From: Streptomyces sp. NBC_00820
GTDB taxonomy: Bacteria; Actinomycetota; Actinomycetes; Streptomycetales; Streptomycetaceae
Length of the DNA: 64,000 nt
Assembly: GCF_036347055.1 (NCBI RefSeq)
Contig: NZ_CP108882.1
Coordinates: 6,994,001 to 7,058,000, forward strand
Direction of reading: 5' to 3'
How positions within the stretch are numbered: position 1 is the stretch's first letter; each line of letters starts with the position of its first letter. Under the pieces are notes generated by a model. That model saw only the letters and a program-made list of their open reading frames with translations. It was not told the origin of the DNA and did no database searches. The translations under genes and the position numbers were made by a program. Shown here piece by piece: positions 1-8,354 of this stretch.

Positions 1-193
1 CCGCTGCCTCGTCGCCGAACAGCACCGAACAGGGGCCACAGACGCAGCGCACCTCGTCGTCGCCGCGGTCGTACAGGTGACGGTGCTCCTCGGGCACCGG
101 CGCGGCGCACAGCTCGCACCGCTCCGCCGCGGCCGTCGCCGTACGGTCGGCCGAGGAGCGGATCAGGCGGGCCAGCGCGCCGTCCGTGCTCAC
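1..193 (-). CDS. DUF5947-like hydrogenase-operon protein (partial, cut by window edge)
   Basis: Only the first ~64 residues are present. The reading frame starts at a GTG whose bases overlap the TGA of the NifU-like gene (GTGA overlap), so it is translationally coupled to the hydrogenase operon. The fragment carries two cysteine pairs, CELC near residue 23 and CVCGPC near residue 52, suggesting a metal-binding knuckle. Small proteins of this kind (DUF5947 in current naming) commonly follow the NifU-like gene in actinobacterial group 1h hydrogenase operons; that assignment is from family knowledge and not proved by this short piece. No catalytic function can be inferred. The remainder of the gene and any hyp maturation genes lie to the left of the window. 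Confidence 0.7.
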   Translation of the reverse strand, partial: MSTDGALARLIRSSADRTATAAAERCELCAAPVPEEHRHLYDRGDDEVRCVCGPCSVLFGDEAA

Positions 194-762
194 CGCGCAC
201 CCCGGAGGGTGAGCGTGGCCAGCGGGACGAACGCCGGTGCGGCCTGCCGGGCGGGGGCGGCCGGCAGCGCCTCCACCGCCGTCAGCTCCGGAGCCACGGC
301 GAGCACGGCCTCGCGGACCGCGTCGGTGACCTCGGCCGTACCGCCGCCGGCACCACACCCGGAGCCGCAGCCGGAGGGCGCCGTCACCCGGATTTGGCCC
401 ACCTGCCCCTCCAGGCCGGCCCACTCGACGTCGCCGCCGCGTTCGCGTACGGCGGGCCGCAGCCGTTCGACGGCACGGGCGGCCCGGCGTTCGACGGGCT
501 CGGGGTGGATCGCGTGCAGCACGAACAGGTGCCCCAGCAGCTCGTCGTCGGCCAGGCGTCCCGCCAGCTGCCCGTCCGCGTGGTCCATCACCCGGGCGAG
601 CGCCTCGCCGTAGACCTCGGTGAGCAGCTGTACCGACTCGATCGCGGAGCGCGTGGCTGGGCCGGGCACCGATTCCAGCTCGGCGAGCAGCTGGTCCAGA
701 TGGGCGAGGCGGGCCTCCACCGCGGGGTCGGCCAGGCGGCCGGCGCCCTCGGCCTCAGCCAT
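190..762 (-). CDS. NifU-like protein of the hydrogenase operon
   Basis: A 190-residue protein with an acidic, helical N-terminal half and a C-terminal NifU-like domain. The segment around residues 131-140 is Cys/Gly-rich (SGCGSGCG), placed where NifU-type domains hold their cysteines. NifU-like proteins act as Fe-S scaffolds or carriers; in hydrogenase operons they are thought to help load clusters into the small subunit or partner electron carriers. The ATG overlaps the stop of the large-subunit gene by 8 bases and the 3' end overlaps the next gene by 4 bases, so all are one translationally coupled operon. The role is inferred from position and family. Confidence 0.75.
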   Translation of the reverse strand: MAEAEGAGRLADPAVEARLAHLDQLLAELESVPGPATRSAIESVQLLTEVYGEALARVMDHADGQLAGRLADDELLGHLFVLHAIHPEPVERRAARAVERLRPAVRERGGDVEWAGLEGQVGQIRVTAPSGCGSGCGAGGGTAEVTDAVREAVLAVAPELTAVEALPAAPARQAAPAFVPLATLTLRGAR

Positions 763-2548
763 GGTTCGCCCCGTACGTCGGCGAGTGCAGGGTCGTCAGC
801 GTCTTGCCCTTGCCGACGTACATGTGCACACCACACGGCAGACACGGGTCGAAGCTGCGCACCGTGCGCATGATGTCGACGCCCTTGAAGTCGTCCGGCC
901 CGTTCTCCTCGAAGATCGGCTGCCCCTGGACGGCGTCCTCGTAGGGTCCGGGCGTGCCGAACTTGTCGCGGGGGCTGGCGTTCCACGGGGTCGGCGGGTA
1001 CGGGTGGTAGTTGGCGATCTTCTTGTCCTTGATCACCAGGTGGTGGGAGAGGACACCGCGTACGGCCTCGTGGAAGCCGCAGCCGATCGCCTCGTCGGGC
1101 ACCTCGAAGTCCTCGAACACCTTGGTCTCGCCGGCCTGCACCAGCCCCATGGCCTCCTCCACGAACTGCAGCGCCATGGCGGCCGCGTAGGCCACGAAGT
1201 ACGGCCGTGCGCGGTCCCGCTCCAGGGTGTTGCTCCACTTCGGGATGCTCCACTCCAGGGTCGTCTCCGGCAGCGTCTCGCCCGCCGGCAGGGAGATGCG
1301 CACGCTGTTTCCGGTGGCCTTGATGTACGGGGTGTCGACCAGCCCGCTCAGCGCGGTCGACCACAGCCGGGCGAGCGGGCCGCCGCCGGTGTCGAGGGCG
1401 AGGTGGTCGCCGGTCCTCTTGTCGTACCAGCGCGGGCTCATCACCCACGTGTACTTGTCGTTGAAGTCCCGCTTCTGCGGCATGGGGATGGTGGTCTGGT
1501 TCCACGGGTGCCGCATGTCGACGGGGTTGCCCAGCGGGTCGCGGGTGACGAACGGCTGCTCGTTCACCCAGTCCTCGTAGAACGAGCTGCCCAGCATGAT
1601 GCGGATGCCGAGGTTGATGTCGACCAGGTCGTTGGTGACCAGTTTGCCGTCGACGACGATGCCCGGGGTGACGTACATCGCCTTGCCCCACTCGTTCATC
1701 GTCTCGTAGCGGTAGTCGCAGACGGCGGGGTCCTGCCAGGCGCCCCAGCAGCCCAGCAGGATGCGGCGGCGGCCGACCTCCTCGTAACCGGGCAGTGCCT
1801 CGTAGAAGAAGTCGAAGACGTCGTCGTTCATGGCGACGGCCTTCTTGACGAAGTCGATGACCCGCATCAGCCGGCTGAGGTAGTCGGTGAAGACGGCCGG
1901 GGTCGGCATCGTGCCGACGCCGCCCGGGTACAGCGTGGACGGGTGGACGTGCCGCCCCTCCATCAGACAGAACATCTCGCGGGTGACCCGCGAGACCTTC
2001 AGGGCCTCCTTGTAGACCTCGCCCTCGAAGGGGTTGAAGGCCTTCATGATGTCGGCGATCGTCCGGTAGCCGTGGATGTCACCGCGGGGCGCGTCGGTGC
2101 GTTCGGCGCGGGCCAGCACACTGGGGTTGGTCGCCTTGACCATGGCCTCGCAGAAGTCCACGAACACCAGGTTGTCCTGGAAGATCGTGTGGTCGAACAT
2201 GTACTCGGCCGCCTCGCCGAGGTTGACGATGTGCTCGGCGAGCCGGGGCGGCTTGACGCCGTACGCCATCTGCTGGGCGTAGTCGGAGCACGTGGTGTGG
2301 TTGTCGCCGCAGATGCCGCAGATGCGGGAGGTGATGAAGCCCGCGTCCCGCGGGTCCTTGCCCCGCATGAACACCGAGTAGCCGCGGAACAGCGACGAGG
2401 TGCTGTGACATTCCACGACTTCCTGGTTGGCGAAGTCGATCTTCGTGTAGATGCCCAGGTTGCCGATGATGCGGGTGATCGGGTCCCAGGACATGTCCAC
2501 GAGCTGCGGGGGTTTGCGTCCTGTGCGCCCGGCCTCGGTTGTGGTCAT
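755..2548 (-). CDS. hhyL: [NiFe]-hydrogenase large subunit, group 1h (actinobacterial high-affinity type)
   Basis: The 597-residue catalytic subunit binds the Ni-Fe(CN)2CO centre and splits H2. The N-terminal L1 motif is at residues 75-84 (RICGICGDNH, cysteines 77 and 80) and the C-terminal L2 motif is DPCLPCGVH with cysteines near 569 and 572. After that His there is a ~22-residue tail, consistent with a C-terminal peptide removed by a HyaD-type endopeptidase once nickel is inserted. The RICGICGDNH signature and partner genes match the group 1h (former group 5) enzymes that let soil actinobacteria live on atmospheric H2, mainly in starved or sporulating cells. The ATG at 2548 is chosen because the conserved sequence begins shortly after; the open frame upstream is only the antisense shadow of the small-subunit region. 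It sits 59 bp after the small-subunit stop. Confidence 0.93.
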   Translation of the reverse strand: MTTTEAGRTGRKPPQLVDMSWDPITRIIGNLGIYTKIDFANQEVVECHSTSSLFRGYSVFMRGKDPRDAGFITSRICGICGDNHTTCSDYAQQMAYGVKPPRLAEHIVNLGEAAEYMFDHTIFQDNLVFVDFCEAMVKATNPSVLARAERTDAPRGDIHGYRTIADIMKAFNPFEGEVYKEALKVSRVTREMFCLMEGRHVHPSTLYPGGVGTMPTPAVFTDYLSRLMRVIDFVKKAVAMNDDVFDFFYEALPGYEEVGRRRILLGCWGAWQDPAVCDYRYETMNEWGKAMYVTPGIVVDGKLVTNDLVDINLGIRIMLGSSFYEDWVNEQPFVTRDPLGNPVDMRHPWNQTTIPMPQKRDFNDKYTWVMSPRWYDKRTGDHLALDTGGGPLARLWSTALSGLVDTPYIKATGNSVRISLPAGETLPETTLEWSIPKWSNTLERDRARPYFVAYAAAMALQFVEEAMGLVQAGETKVFEDFEVPDEAIGCGFHEAVRGVLSHHLVIKDKKIANYHPYPPTPWNASPRDKFGTPGPYEDAVQGQPIFEENGPDDFKGVDIMRTVRSFDPCLPCGVHMYVGKGKTLTTLHSPTYGANHG

Positions 2549-2607
2549 CGGTGTTACAGCCCCTCGGTGTCGGTGTCGGTCTCTTGCGGGTGGGGGTCGC
2601 GCGCACG

Positions 2608-3708
2608 TCAGGCGCGCCAGTACGGGTCGTAGCCGGTGGTGAGCTTGCGGCCCTTGTGGCGCCACTTGGTCTCGTGGTTGACCATGTGGTTCGTGAGGCC
2701 GCGCAGGCGGCGGATGACCGCCCCGTACGGCTTGATGGCGAGCGTCGACAGCGTGGATCCGGGCGGCTCGTCCATGAACGGCATGAACGCGTCGGGGAAG
2801 GCGGGCATCGTGCAGCCGATGCAGATGCCGCCGACGTTCGGGCAGCCGCCGATGCCGGCCATCCAGCCGCGCTTGGGCACGTTGCAGTTCACGACCGGAC
2901 CCCAACAGCCCGTCTTCACCAGGCACTTGGGGGAGTTGTAGTCCGTTGCGAAGCTGCCCTGCTCGTAGTACGAGCCGCGGTCGCAGCCCTCGTGGACCGT
3001 CTTGCCGAACAGCCACTGCGGGCGCAGCATGTGGTCCAGCGGGGGCGGGGGAGCGGTGCCGGCCGCGTGCCGCAGGACCCAGATCAGGGTCTCCATGAAG
3101 TTCTCGGGCTGGATCGGGCAGCCGGGCACGTTCACCACGGGCAGGCCGCTCTGAGCCGTGAAGTCCCAGCCCAGGTAGTCGGCGAGGCCCATGCAGCCGG
3201 TCGGGTTGCCGGCCATCGCGTGGATGCCGCCGAAGGTGGCGCAGGTGCCCGCGGCCACCACCGCCCAGGCCTTGGGGGCGAGTTTGTCGATCCACGCGTT
3301 GAGGGTCTCCGGCTGGCCGGTCTCCGGGTCGTTGCCGAAGGAGGTCCAGTAGCCGTCGCCCTCGATGACGTTCTGGTTGGGGACCGAGCCCTCGATGACG
3401 AGGATGAAGGGTGCGCCCAGGTCGCCGCGCGCCGCCGCCCGGTAGGGGGCGAGGAACTCCTCGCCGCCCAGGGTCGGGGAGAGCACCTTGTTGATCAGGT
3501 TGACCTTCGGCAGGCCCGGGATCAGGCCGAGTATGACGTCCTCGATGGAGGGCTGGTCGGCGGCCGTCAGGGAGACGGTGTCGCCGTCGCAGCTCATCCC
3601 CTCGGAGATCCAGAGGATGTAGATCTCGTCGAAGCCCCGCCGCACCTCGGCGCGGCCGGGGTCGCCGCTGACGTCGGTGGTGCCGCTGGTGCCGCTGTGC
3701 CTGGTCAT
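2608..3708 (-). CDS. hhyS: [NiFe]-hydrogenase small subunit, group 1h
   Basis: The 366-residue electron-transfer subunit carries the Fe-S clusters that pass electrons from the Ni-Fe site. Visible ligand motifs are SEGMSCDGD (Cys40 and Asp43), GTCATFGG, GCPIQPENF, HEGCDRG, GCWGP and a C-terminal GGCPNVGGICIGC run. In the common hydrogenases the first motif is CxxC; here the second position is Asp, matching the 3Cys-1Asp proximal cluster known for actinobacterial-type enzymes. No twin-arginine signal is seen at the N-terminus, which also agrees with this group's non-exported small subunit. The ATG at 3708 is preferred over a GTG 15 bp upstream because a GAGG ribosome site precedes it. It is followed by the large-subunit gene. 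Confidence 0.93.
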   Translation of the reverse strand: MTRHSGTSGTTDVSGDPGRAEVRRGFDEIYILWISEGMSCDGDTVSLTAADQPSIEDVILGLIPGLPKVNLINKVLSPTLGGEEFLAPYRAAARGDLGAPFILVIEGSVPNQNVIEGDGYWTSFGNDPETGQPETLNAWIDKLAPKAWAVVAAGTCATFGGIHAMAGNPTGCMGLADYLGWDFTAQSGLPVVNVPGCPIQPENFMETLIWVLRHAAGTAPPPPLDHMLRPQWLFGKTVHEGCDRGSYYEQGSFATDYNSPKCLVKTGCWGPVVNCNVPKRGWMAGIGGCPNVGGICIGCTMPAFPDAFMPFMDEPPGSTLSTLAIKPYGAVIRRLRGLTNHMVNHETKWRHKGRKLTTGYDPYWRA

Positions 3709-3767
3709 GTCCTCGGCCTCCACTGGGGGTGTGGGAGTGGGTCGGGTGCCGCTGGGGGAGCCGGTGT

Positions 3768-5465
3768 CTACGGCTCGTCCGGGGTTCCGGCGGGCTCGAT
3801 GGGCTCGAGTTCGTCGGGCCGGAAGTAGTGGAAGCGGCCGTACCAGGTGTGCAGCTCGGCCGCCGGATCGTCGTCGACGGTGACGGCCACGTGCGTGCTG
3901 CCGTCCACGTCGTGGAAGACGGCGGCCACCTGTGCGCTCCGGCCGGCCAGGAACATGTCCTGCGCGTCGGCGCCCCGGCCCCGCGGGCGCAGCCGCACGC
4001 GGCAGCCCTTGCCGACGCGCCTTCCGTCGACGAGCACGGTGTCGGTGGCCGGGGACAGGCCGTCGTCACCGCCCTCCTGCCACCAGGCCGGCCGGCCGGG
4101 GACAGCGGGACCAGCGAGGTCGGTGCCGACACCGAGGCCGGGGGCGAGGGGGCTCGTGGGGCCGTAGGGGTTGCCGGGGCCGCTGGGGCCGCTGGGCCCG
4201 ACAAGGCCGGTGGGGCTGGTGAGACCAGTGTGGTCAGCGGGGCTGGTGAGACCAGTGTGGTCAGCGGGGCCGGCGAGACCAGTGGGACCAGTGGGGCCGG
4301 CCGGGGTCAGGGAGCGGACGGCGCCGTGCAGTCGCTCGAAGACCTCCGGGGGCATCGTGTCGACCCGGTCGAGGATCGCGGCGGCGCGCGGATCGGTGGC
4401 GCGCGCCTCGCGCTTCTCCTCGTCGGTCAGCAGCATCGTGCGCAGGGTGAGGATCTCGTCGATCTCCGCGGCGTCGTGCAGATCGCCCGGGCTCTCGGGC
4501 GCCACCTGCGGGTGATCGGGGAGGATGATCGGCGCGGAGAGCAGGAGGTCGCCGGTGGCCCCGTCTCCGTCCCCGTCGGCGTCGCCGTCGGCGCCGGCCG
4601 GGCCGGTGGGGGGTGCGCCGCCGAGGACGGGAAAGGTGAACTCGTTCCGGCAGGCCCGGGTGTCCTCGCGCAGCGCGGCGGGCGGATCGATCAGCGACAC
4701 GAAGTCCACGCCCTCGCCGGCGAGGAGGGTGTGCGTCGCGATGAGGGCGCCGCGCAGCGCCTCGTCGCGCGGGGTTCGCGGATCCGGCGCGGGCCCCGCG
4801 TGCACCGTGCGCACCCGGAGCCGGCAGAGATCCTCGGACAGCCGCTCGGCCACGAGCGTGGTGCGGGCCCGCACCTCCTCGCGACGGCGCACCACCCGCC
4901 CGATCCCGTCGGGCAGCGGTTCGCTGTCCGTTCCGGCCGGCGCTTCCACCGCGAGGGTGTGCTCGCGCCGCAGCAGGTCCTCCAGTGGGACGGTGAGCCC
5001 GGCCTCGCGGGGCACCGCCTCGTCGAAGCTCAGATGGGCCGTGCCGTCGTCCGTGTGCAGGGACGCGACCGCCCGGTGGCTGCCGTCGCGGCCGGCCTCC
5101 TCCACCTGCTTGTGCTGCAGCTGGAGGTAGCGCACCCGGATCCGTACGACCGCGTCGGGCCGTCGTACGCGCAGCAGGCACTCGGTCCGCTGGTACCAGG
5201 AGTCCGCCGAACCGGAGACGCCGACGACGACGGGCCCGGACTGTTCCACCCAGTCCCGGGGGAAGAGCACCCCGAACTGCCAGCGCACGCGGTTCTTGGC
5301 CGAAGACCGGCGGTAGGGATACAGCAGGTAGCCCTCGTAGAGGACGGCGTCGGCGACGGCGCTCACCTGCTCGAAGCCGTACCGGGAGCGGCCTGCCGCC
5401 GGCCCCCTGTCGGTCTCGGTGACGGCACAGACCGCACTGCCGTCCTCGACCAGGCCCTCCGACAT
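3768..5465 (-). CDS. Hydrogenase-operon accessory protein with collagen-like Gly/Pro/Thr linker
   Basis: A 565-residue protein of unknown activity, first gene of the visible hydrogenase operon, 59 bp before the small subunit. The start at 5465 has a GGAGG ribosome site. The N-terminal ~250 residues form a globular region rich in beta-like and charged segments. Residues about 395-465 are a low-complexity linker of G-P-x and GLT-type triplets, with a 9-residue unit repeated in tandem (27-bp DNA repeats at 4213-4266). The C-terminal ~100 residues look like a small beta domain (VDGRRVGKGCRVRLRPRGRGAD, then HVAVTVDDD) typical of proteins encoded beside group 1h hydrogenases. Co-location suggests assembly, membrane or redox-partner docking, but no catalytic motif is visible. 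No signal peptide or membrane segment was found. Confidence 0.7.
   Translation of the reverse strand: MSEGLVEDGSAVCAVTETDRGPAAGRSRYGFEQVSAVADAVLYEGYLLYPYRRSSAKNRVRWQFGVLFPRDWVEQSGPVVVGVSGSADSWYQRTECLLRVRRPDAVVRIRVRYLQLQHKQVEEAGRDGSHRAVASLHTDDGTAHLSFDEAVPREAGLTVPLEDLLRREHTLAVEAPAGTDSEPLPDGIGRVVRRREEVRARTTLVAERLSEDLCRLRVRTVHAGPAPDPRTPRDEALRGALIATHTLLAGEGVDFVSLIDPPAALREDTRACRNEFTFPVLGGAPPTGPAGADGDADGDGDGATGDLLLSAPIILPDHPQVAPESPGDLHDAAEIDEILTLRTMLLTDEEKREARATDPRAAAILDRVDTMPPEVFERLHGAVRSLTPAGPTGPTGLAGPADHTGLTSPADHTGLTSPTGLVGPSGPSGPGNPYGPTSPLAPGLGVGTDLAGPAVPGRPAWWQEGGDDGLSPATDTVLVDGRRVGKGCRVRLRPRGRGADAQDMFLAGRSAQVAAVFHDVDGSTHVAVTVDDDPAAELHTWYGRFHYFRPDELEPIEPAGTPDEP
4170..4312 (-). repeat. In-frame tandem repeats (27-bp unit) in the hydrogenase accessory gene
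   Basis: Two exact 27-bp copies lie at 4213-4239 and 4240-4266, flanked by degenerate copies. Read on the minus strand they encode GLTSPADHT-like nonapeptides inside a Gly-x-y collagen-like stretch. The period is a multiple of three, so copy-number change keeps the frame. Confidence 0.85.
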
Positions 5466-5786
5466 CCCGCCTCCTCGGATCCGTACGCGCGTGCGCCCAT
5501 GCCTTCCACCACCGTCACACCGCCGACGCAGACTCGCCTCCTCCAGCCCAGCGGCGTTGAGCCGTTCGAGCGATCGGCGGTGGAATCGGCCGTGAGGTCG
5601 GCCGTAGGCGCGGGGCGGGGCGGGGCGTGGCACGGGTGCGACACGGATGCGACACGGGTACCGGGAACGCGACGAGGGGCCGTGCCGGATCTGGTCCGGC
5701 ACGGCCCCTCGAAGGTCTTCAGTTGTGTTGCGTCGTACTGCTGCGTGCTGTGCCGTGCCGCGGTTTCGGGGCCGGCGGCCGCCGGG
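5466..5786. other. Intergenic region: hydrogenase operon promoter side plus permease 3' end
   Basis: This 321-bp stretch holds no convincing gene. It must contain the promoter and 5' leader of the hydrogenase operon (reading left) and, nearer 5700, the perfect hairpin listed separately that ends the permease transcript. I could not identify a reliable -35/-10 pair or a regulator site by eye. A short direct repeat of gcgacacggatgcgacac type lies near 5638-5660. Confidence 0.6.
5673..5711 (-). terminator. Perfect 17-bp hairpin terminator after the amino-acid permease
   Basis: Arms at 5673-5689 and 5695-5711 are exact reverse complements with a 5-nt loop. The hairpin lies about 75 bp after the permease stop on the minus strand and before the hydrogenase operon, so it should stop permease read-through. 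No T-run follows, as is usual in Streptomyces. Confidence 0.85.
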
Positions 5787-7184
5787 TCACGCCGCCCGCT
5801 GCCGCCGTCCCGCCATCACCGCGAAGATGATGATCCCGACGAACAGGAACAGCACGCCCTGGTACACCGCCGCGTAGCCGGCGCCCGCGACGAGCCAGAC
5901 GGAGAAGCCGGCGGCGACGCCCGCGATCACCAGGTCGCGCACCAGCCGGGCCGGGGCGACCTGGTCGCGGCGGCCGCTGATCAGGTGGAACAGCTGCGCG
6001 GCGGCGGCCAGCAGGTACGGCACGGTGGCGGTGAACGTGGTGATGAGGATCAGGGACTCGAAGACCTTGCCGGAGCCCGACATGTAGTTGTAGACGGTCA
6101 GCAGCGAGGCCAGCACCACGGTGACGACGACGCCGACGGTCGGCACGCCCCGCTTGCGGCGGCCGAAGGCGGCGGGGAACAGGCCGTCCTGCGCGGCGGC
6201 GTACGGGGTCTGGGCGCTCAGCAGGGTCCAGCCGTTGAGGCAGCCCACCATCGACACCAGCGCGGCGAGCGCGACGGCCCAGCCGCCCCAGGTGCCGCCG
6301 AACATGGCGTTCACGGCGTCCGAGAAGGGCGCGGTGGACTTCACCAGGTGGTTGTGCGAGACCGTGCCGAAGACGGACAGGGTGCCCAGCAGGTAGACGA
6401 TCGCCGCACCGGCGGTGCCGATGACCGTGGCGCGCCCCACGTTGCGCCGCGGGTTCTTGACCTCGCCCGCGCTGACCGCGGCGGACTCCACACCGAGGTA
6501 GGAGAAGAGCAGCAGCGCGGCGGAGGCGGACACCGCGCTCAGGGTGCTCCCGCCGCTCGCGTGGAAGGGCCCGAGCTTGTGCGGGTCGAAGAAGAACAGA
6601 CCGCCGATCGCGACGAGGAGCAGCGGAGCGAACTTCAGCACGGTGGAGACGAGCTGCACGGCGCCCACGTACCGGGTGCCGGCGAAGTTGGAGAGGGCGG
6701 GCAGCCACAGGATGACCAGCGCCGCCAGGCACGCGGTCCAGCGGTGGCCACTGACCGGGATCAGCACGTCGAGGTAACCGACGGCCGCGACGGCGAGCGC
6801 CGCGTTGGAGACCCAGGTGGTGATCCAGTACGACCAGGCGGTGAGGAAGCCGGCGAAGTCGCCGAAGGCCTCGCGGGCGTAGACGTACGGGCCGCCGGTC
6901 GCCGGGTTGCGCTCGGCGAGGCGGCCGAACACCAGGGCGAGCGCGATGGCGCCGACGGTCAGGACGCCGAAGGCGACCAGGCTGACCGTGCCGAACGGGG
7001 CGACGGAGGCCGGGAGCAGGAAGATGCCCCCGCCGATGATGTTGCCCATGACCAGGGCGGTGGCGACGGGCAGCCCGAAGCGGCGGGCGTGCTTGCCGGT
7101 GTTGCCGTGCTGGTCCTCACCGGGAATCTCGTGGGCGCCCGGGGGCGCCGGAGCCGTCTGCGGGGCGGTCCCGGTGGCGTGCAT
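5787..7184 (-). CDS. APC-superfamily amino-acid permease/antiporter
   Basis: A 465-residue membrane protein with about 12 hydrophobic segments. The first segment carries the APC substrate-binding signature GNIIGGGIFLLPAS (residues ~48-61). The overall pattern is closest to the basic amino acid/polyamine antiporter branch (AdiC/YjdE-like), giving exchange or proton-coupled uptake of an amino acid across the cytoplasmic membrane; the true substrate cannot be read from sequence. The start at 7184 has AGAGG about 11 bp upstream. It is a monocistronic gene, ended by the hairpin at 5673-5711, and is unrelated in sequence to the neighbouring hydrogenase and sugar-importer operons. Confidence 0.85.
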   Translation of the reverse strand: MHATGTAPQTAPAPPGAHEIPGEDQHGNTGKHARRFGLPVATALVMGNIIGGGIFLLPASVAPFGTVSLVAFGVLTVGAIALALVFGRLAERNPATGGPYVYAREAFGDFAGFLTAWSYWITTWVSNAALAVAAVGYLDVLIPVSGHRWTACLAALVILWLPALSNFAGTRYVGAVQLVSTVLKFAPLLLVAIGGLFFFDPHKLGPFHASGGSTLSAVSASAALLLFSYLGVESAAVSAGEVKNPRRNVGRATVIGTAGAAIVYLLGTLSVFGTVSHNHLVKSTAPFSDAVNAMFGGTWGGWAVALAALVSMVGCLNGWTLLSAQTPYAAAQDGLFPAAFGRRKRGVPTVGVVVTVVLASLLTVYNYMSGSGKVFESLILITTFTATVPYLLAAAAQLFHLISGRRDQVAPARLVRDLVIAGVAAGFSVWLVAGAGYAAVYQGVLFLFVGIIIFAVMAGRRQRAA

Positions 7185-7460
7185 GCGTGGCGTTACCTCT
7201 CAGAGAACTGGTGTTCCCGGGATCGCCGGGACCAGCCCATGGTCCGTGATGCACCGCGCCGGTGCCAAATCACCGTTTCTTGTGCCGTAAAGGACGCCCG
7301 ATCATGCAAAAACCTTTCTTCGTAGGCGCGGGGGCCGGGAGAAATTGCGGTCGGTGTCCAGGGGGTCGCTCAGCGGAACCGGCTGGTCAGGCCCTGTACG
7401 AGCCCGAGGAACGGTCTCAGCGGCGCGGTCTCGGCCCCTGTCCGAGCCCGAGGCGCGGCC

Positions 7461-8354
7461 TCAGCTCTTGTTCGAGCCCAGGGTCAGGCCGCTGACGAAC
7501 TGGCGCTGGAGCGCGAAGTAGACGATCAGGGTCGGAACGGCGGTGAGCAGGGCCCCGGCGGCGACCAGGTTGGGGTCGGTGAAGTACTGACCGGAGAGGT
7601 TGTTCAGGGCCGAGGTGACCGGCATGTTCTCGCCGGTCGAGATCAGCACGAGGGCCCAGAAGAAGTCGTTGTAGATCCAGATCGACAGCAGCGTCGCGAG
7701 GGCCGCCATCGCCGGCTTGCACAGCGGCAGCGTGATCTGCCAGTACAGCCGCCACACCGAGGCGCCGTCGACCAGCGCGGCCTCGGTCAGTTCCTGCGGC
7801 AGCGAGCGCATGTAGTTGCTCAGCACGAAGGTGCAGAACCCGGACTGGAACGCCACGTGGATCAGCACGAGCCCGAGCGCGGAGTCGTACAGCTTCCCGC
7901 TCGCGGTGACGCCGGGCAGGTCCGTGAGCAGGTACAGCCGGTACAGCGGGGTGATGATCACCTGTTGCGGGAGCAGGTTGCCCGCCGTGAAGACCAGCAG
8001 CAGCGCCAGATTGAGGCGGAAGTCGAAGCGGCTGACGCGGAAGGCGACGCAGGAGGACAGGAACAGGGTCAGCAGCACGGCCGGTACGGCGATGATCAGC
8101 GTGTTGCCGAAGTAGTGCAGCATGTCCGACTGCTCGAACGCGTTCGTGAAGTTGTCCAGGTTCAGCGTGTCCGGCCAGGACACGTAGCCCTTGGAGCTGG
8201 TCTCGCCGTACGGCCGCAGCGCGGAGAAGACCGCCCACAGCAGGGGCGCGAGCCACGCCAGGGCCGTACCGGCGAGGAAGACGTGCAGCATGATCCGGGC
8301 CGGACGGACCGGGGGCCGCCGCTTCGGTCCGGCGGTGACGGTGGAGGCGCTCAC
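7461..8354 (-). CDS. Sugar ABC importer permease (MalG-type, CUT1)
   Basis: A 297-residue inner-membrane protein with six predicted helices and the cytoplasmic EAA loop (EAALVDGASVWRLYWQITLPL, near residue 190), the surface that contacts the ATPase. It starts at a GTG that overlaps the stop of the upstream permease (8351-8354, coupled translation). Together with the next two genes it forms a carbohydrate importer of the CUT1 class. No ATPase gene is present in this operon; such Streptomyces importers normally share a multitasking MsiK ATPase encoded elsewhere. The final residues (QFVSGLTLGSNKS) are typical of family C-termini. The substrate is unknown. Confidence 0.9.
   Translation of the reverse strand: MSASTVTAGPKRRPPVRPARIMLHVFLAGTALAWLAPLLWAVFSALRPYGETSSKGYVSWPDTLNLDNFTNAFEQSDMLHYFGNTLIIAVPAVLLTLFLSSCVAFRVSRFDFRLNLALLLVFTAGNLLPQQVIITPLYRLYLLTDLPGVTASGKLYDSALGLVLIHVAFQSGFCTFVLSNYMRSLPQELTEAALVDGASVWRLYWQITLPLCKPAMAALATLLSIWIYNDFFWALVLISTGENMPVTSALNNLSGQYFTDPNLVAAGALLTAVPTLIVYFALQRQFVSGLTLGSNKS

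Noticed and set aside
588..1691. Long open frames antisense to the hydrogenase and many other genes (also 620-2632, 3729-7325, 39352-41187)
   Set aside because: They are Arg/Gly/Ala/Pro-rich shadows created by high third-position GC on the opposite strand, with no ribosome site or domain pattern.
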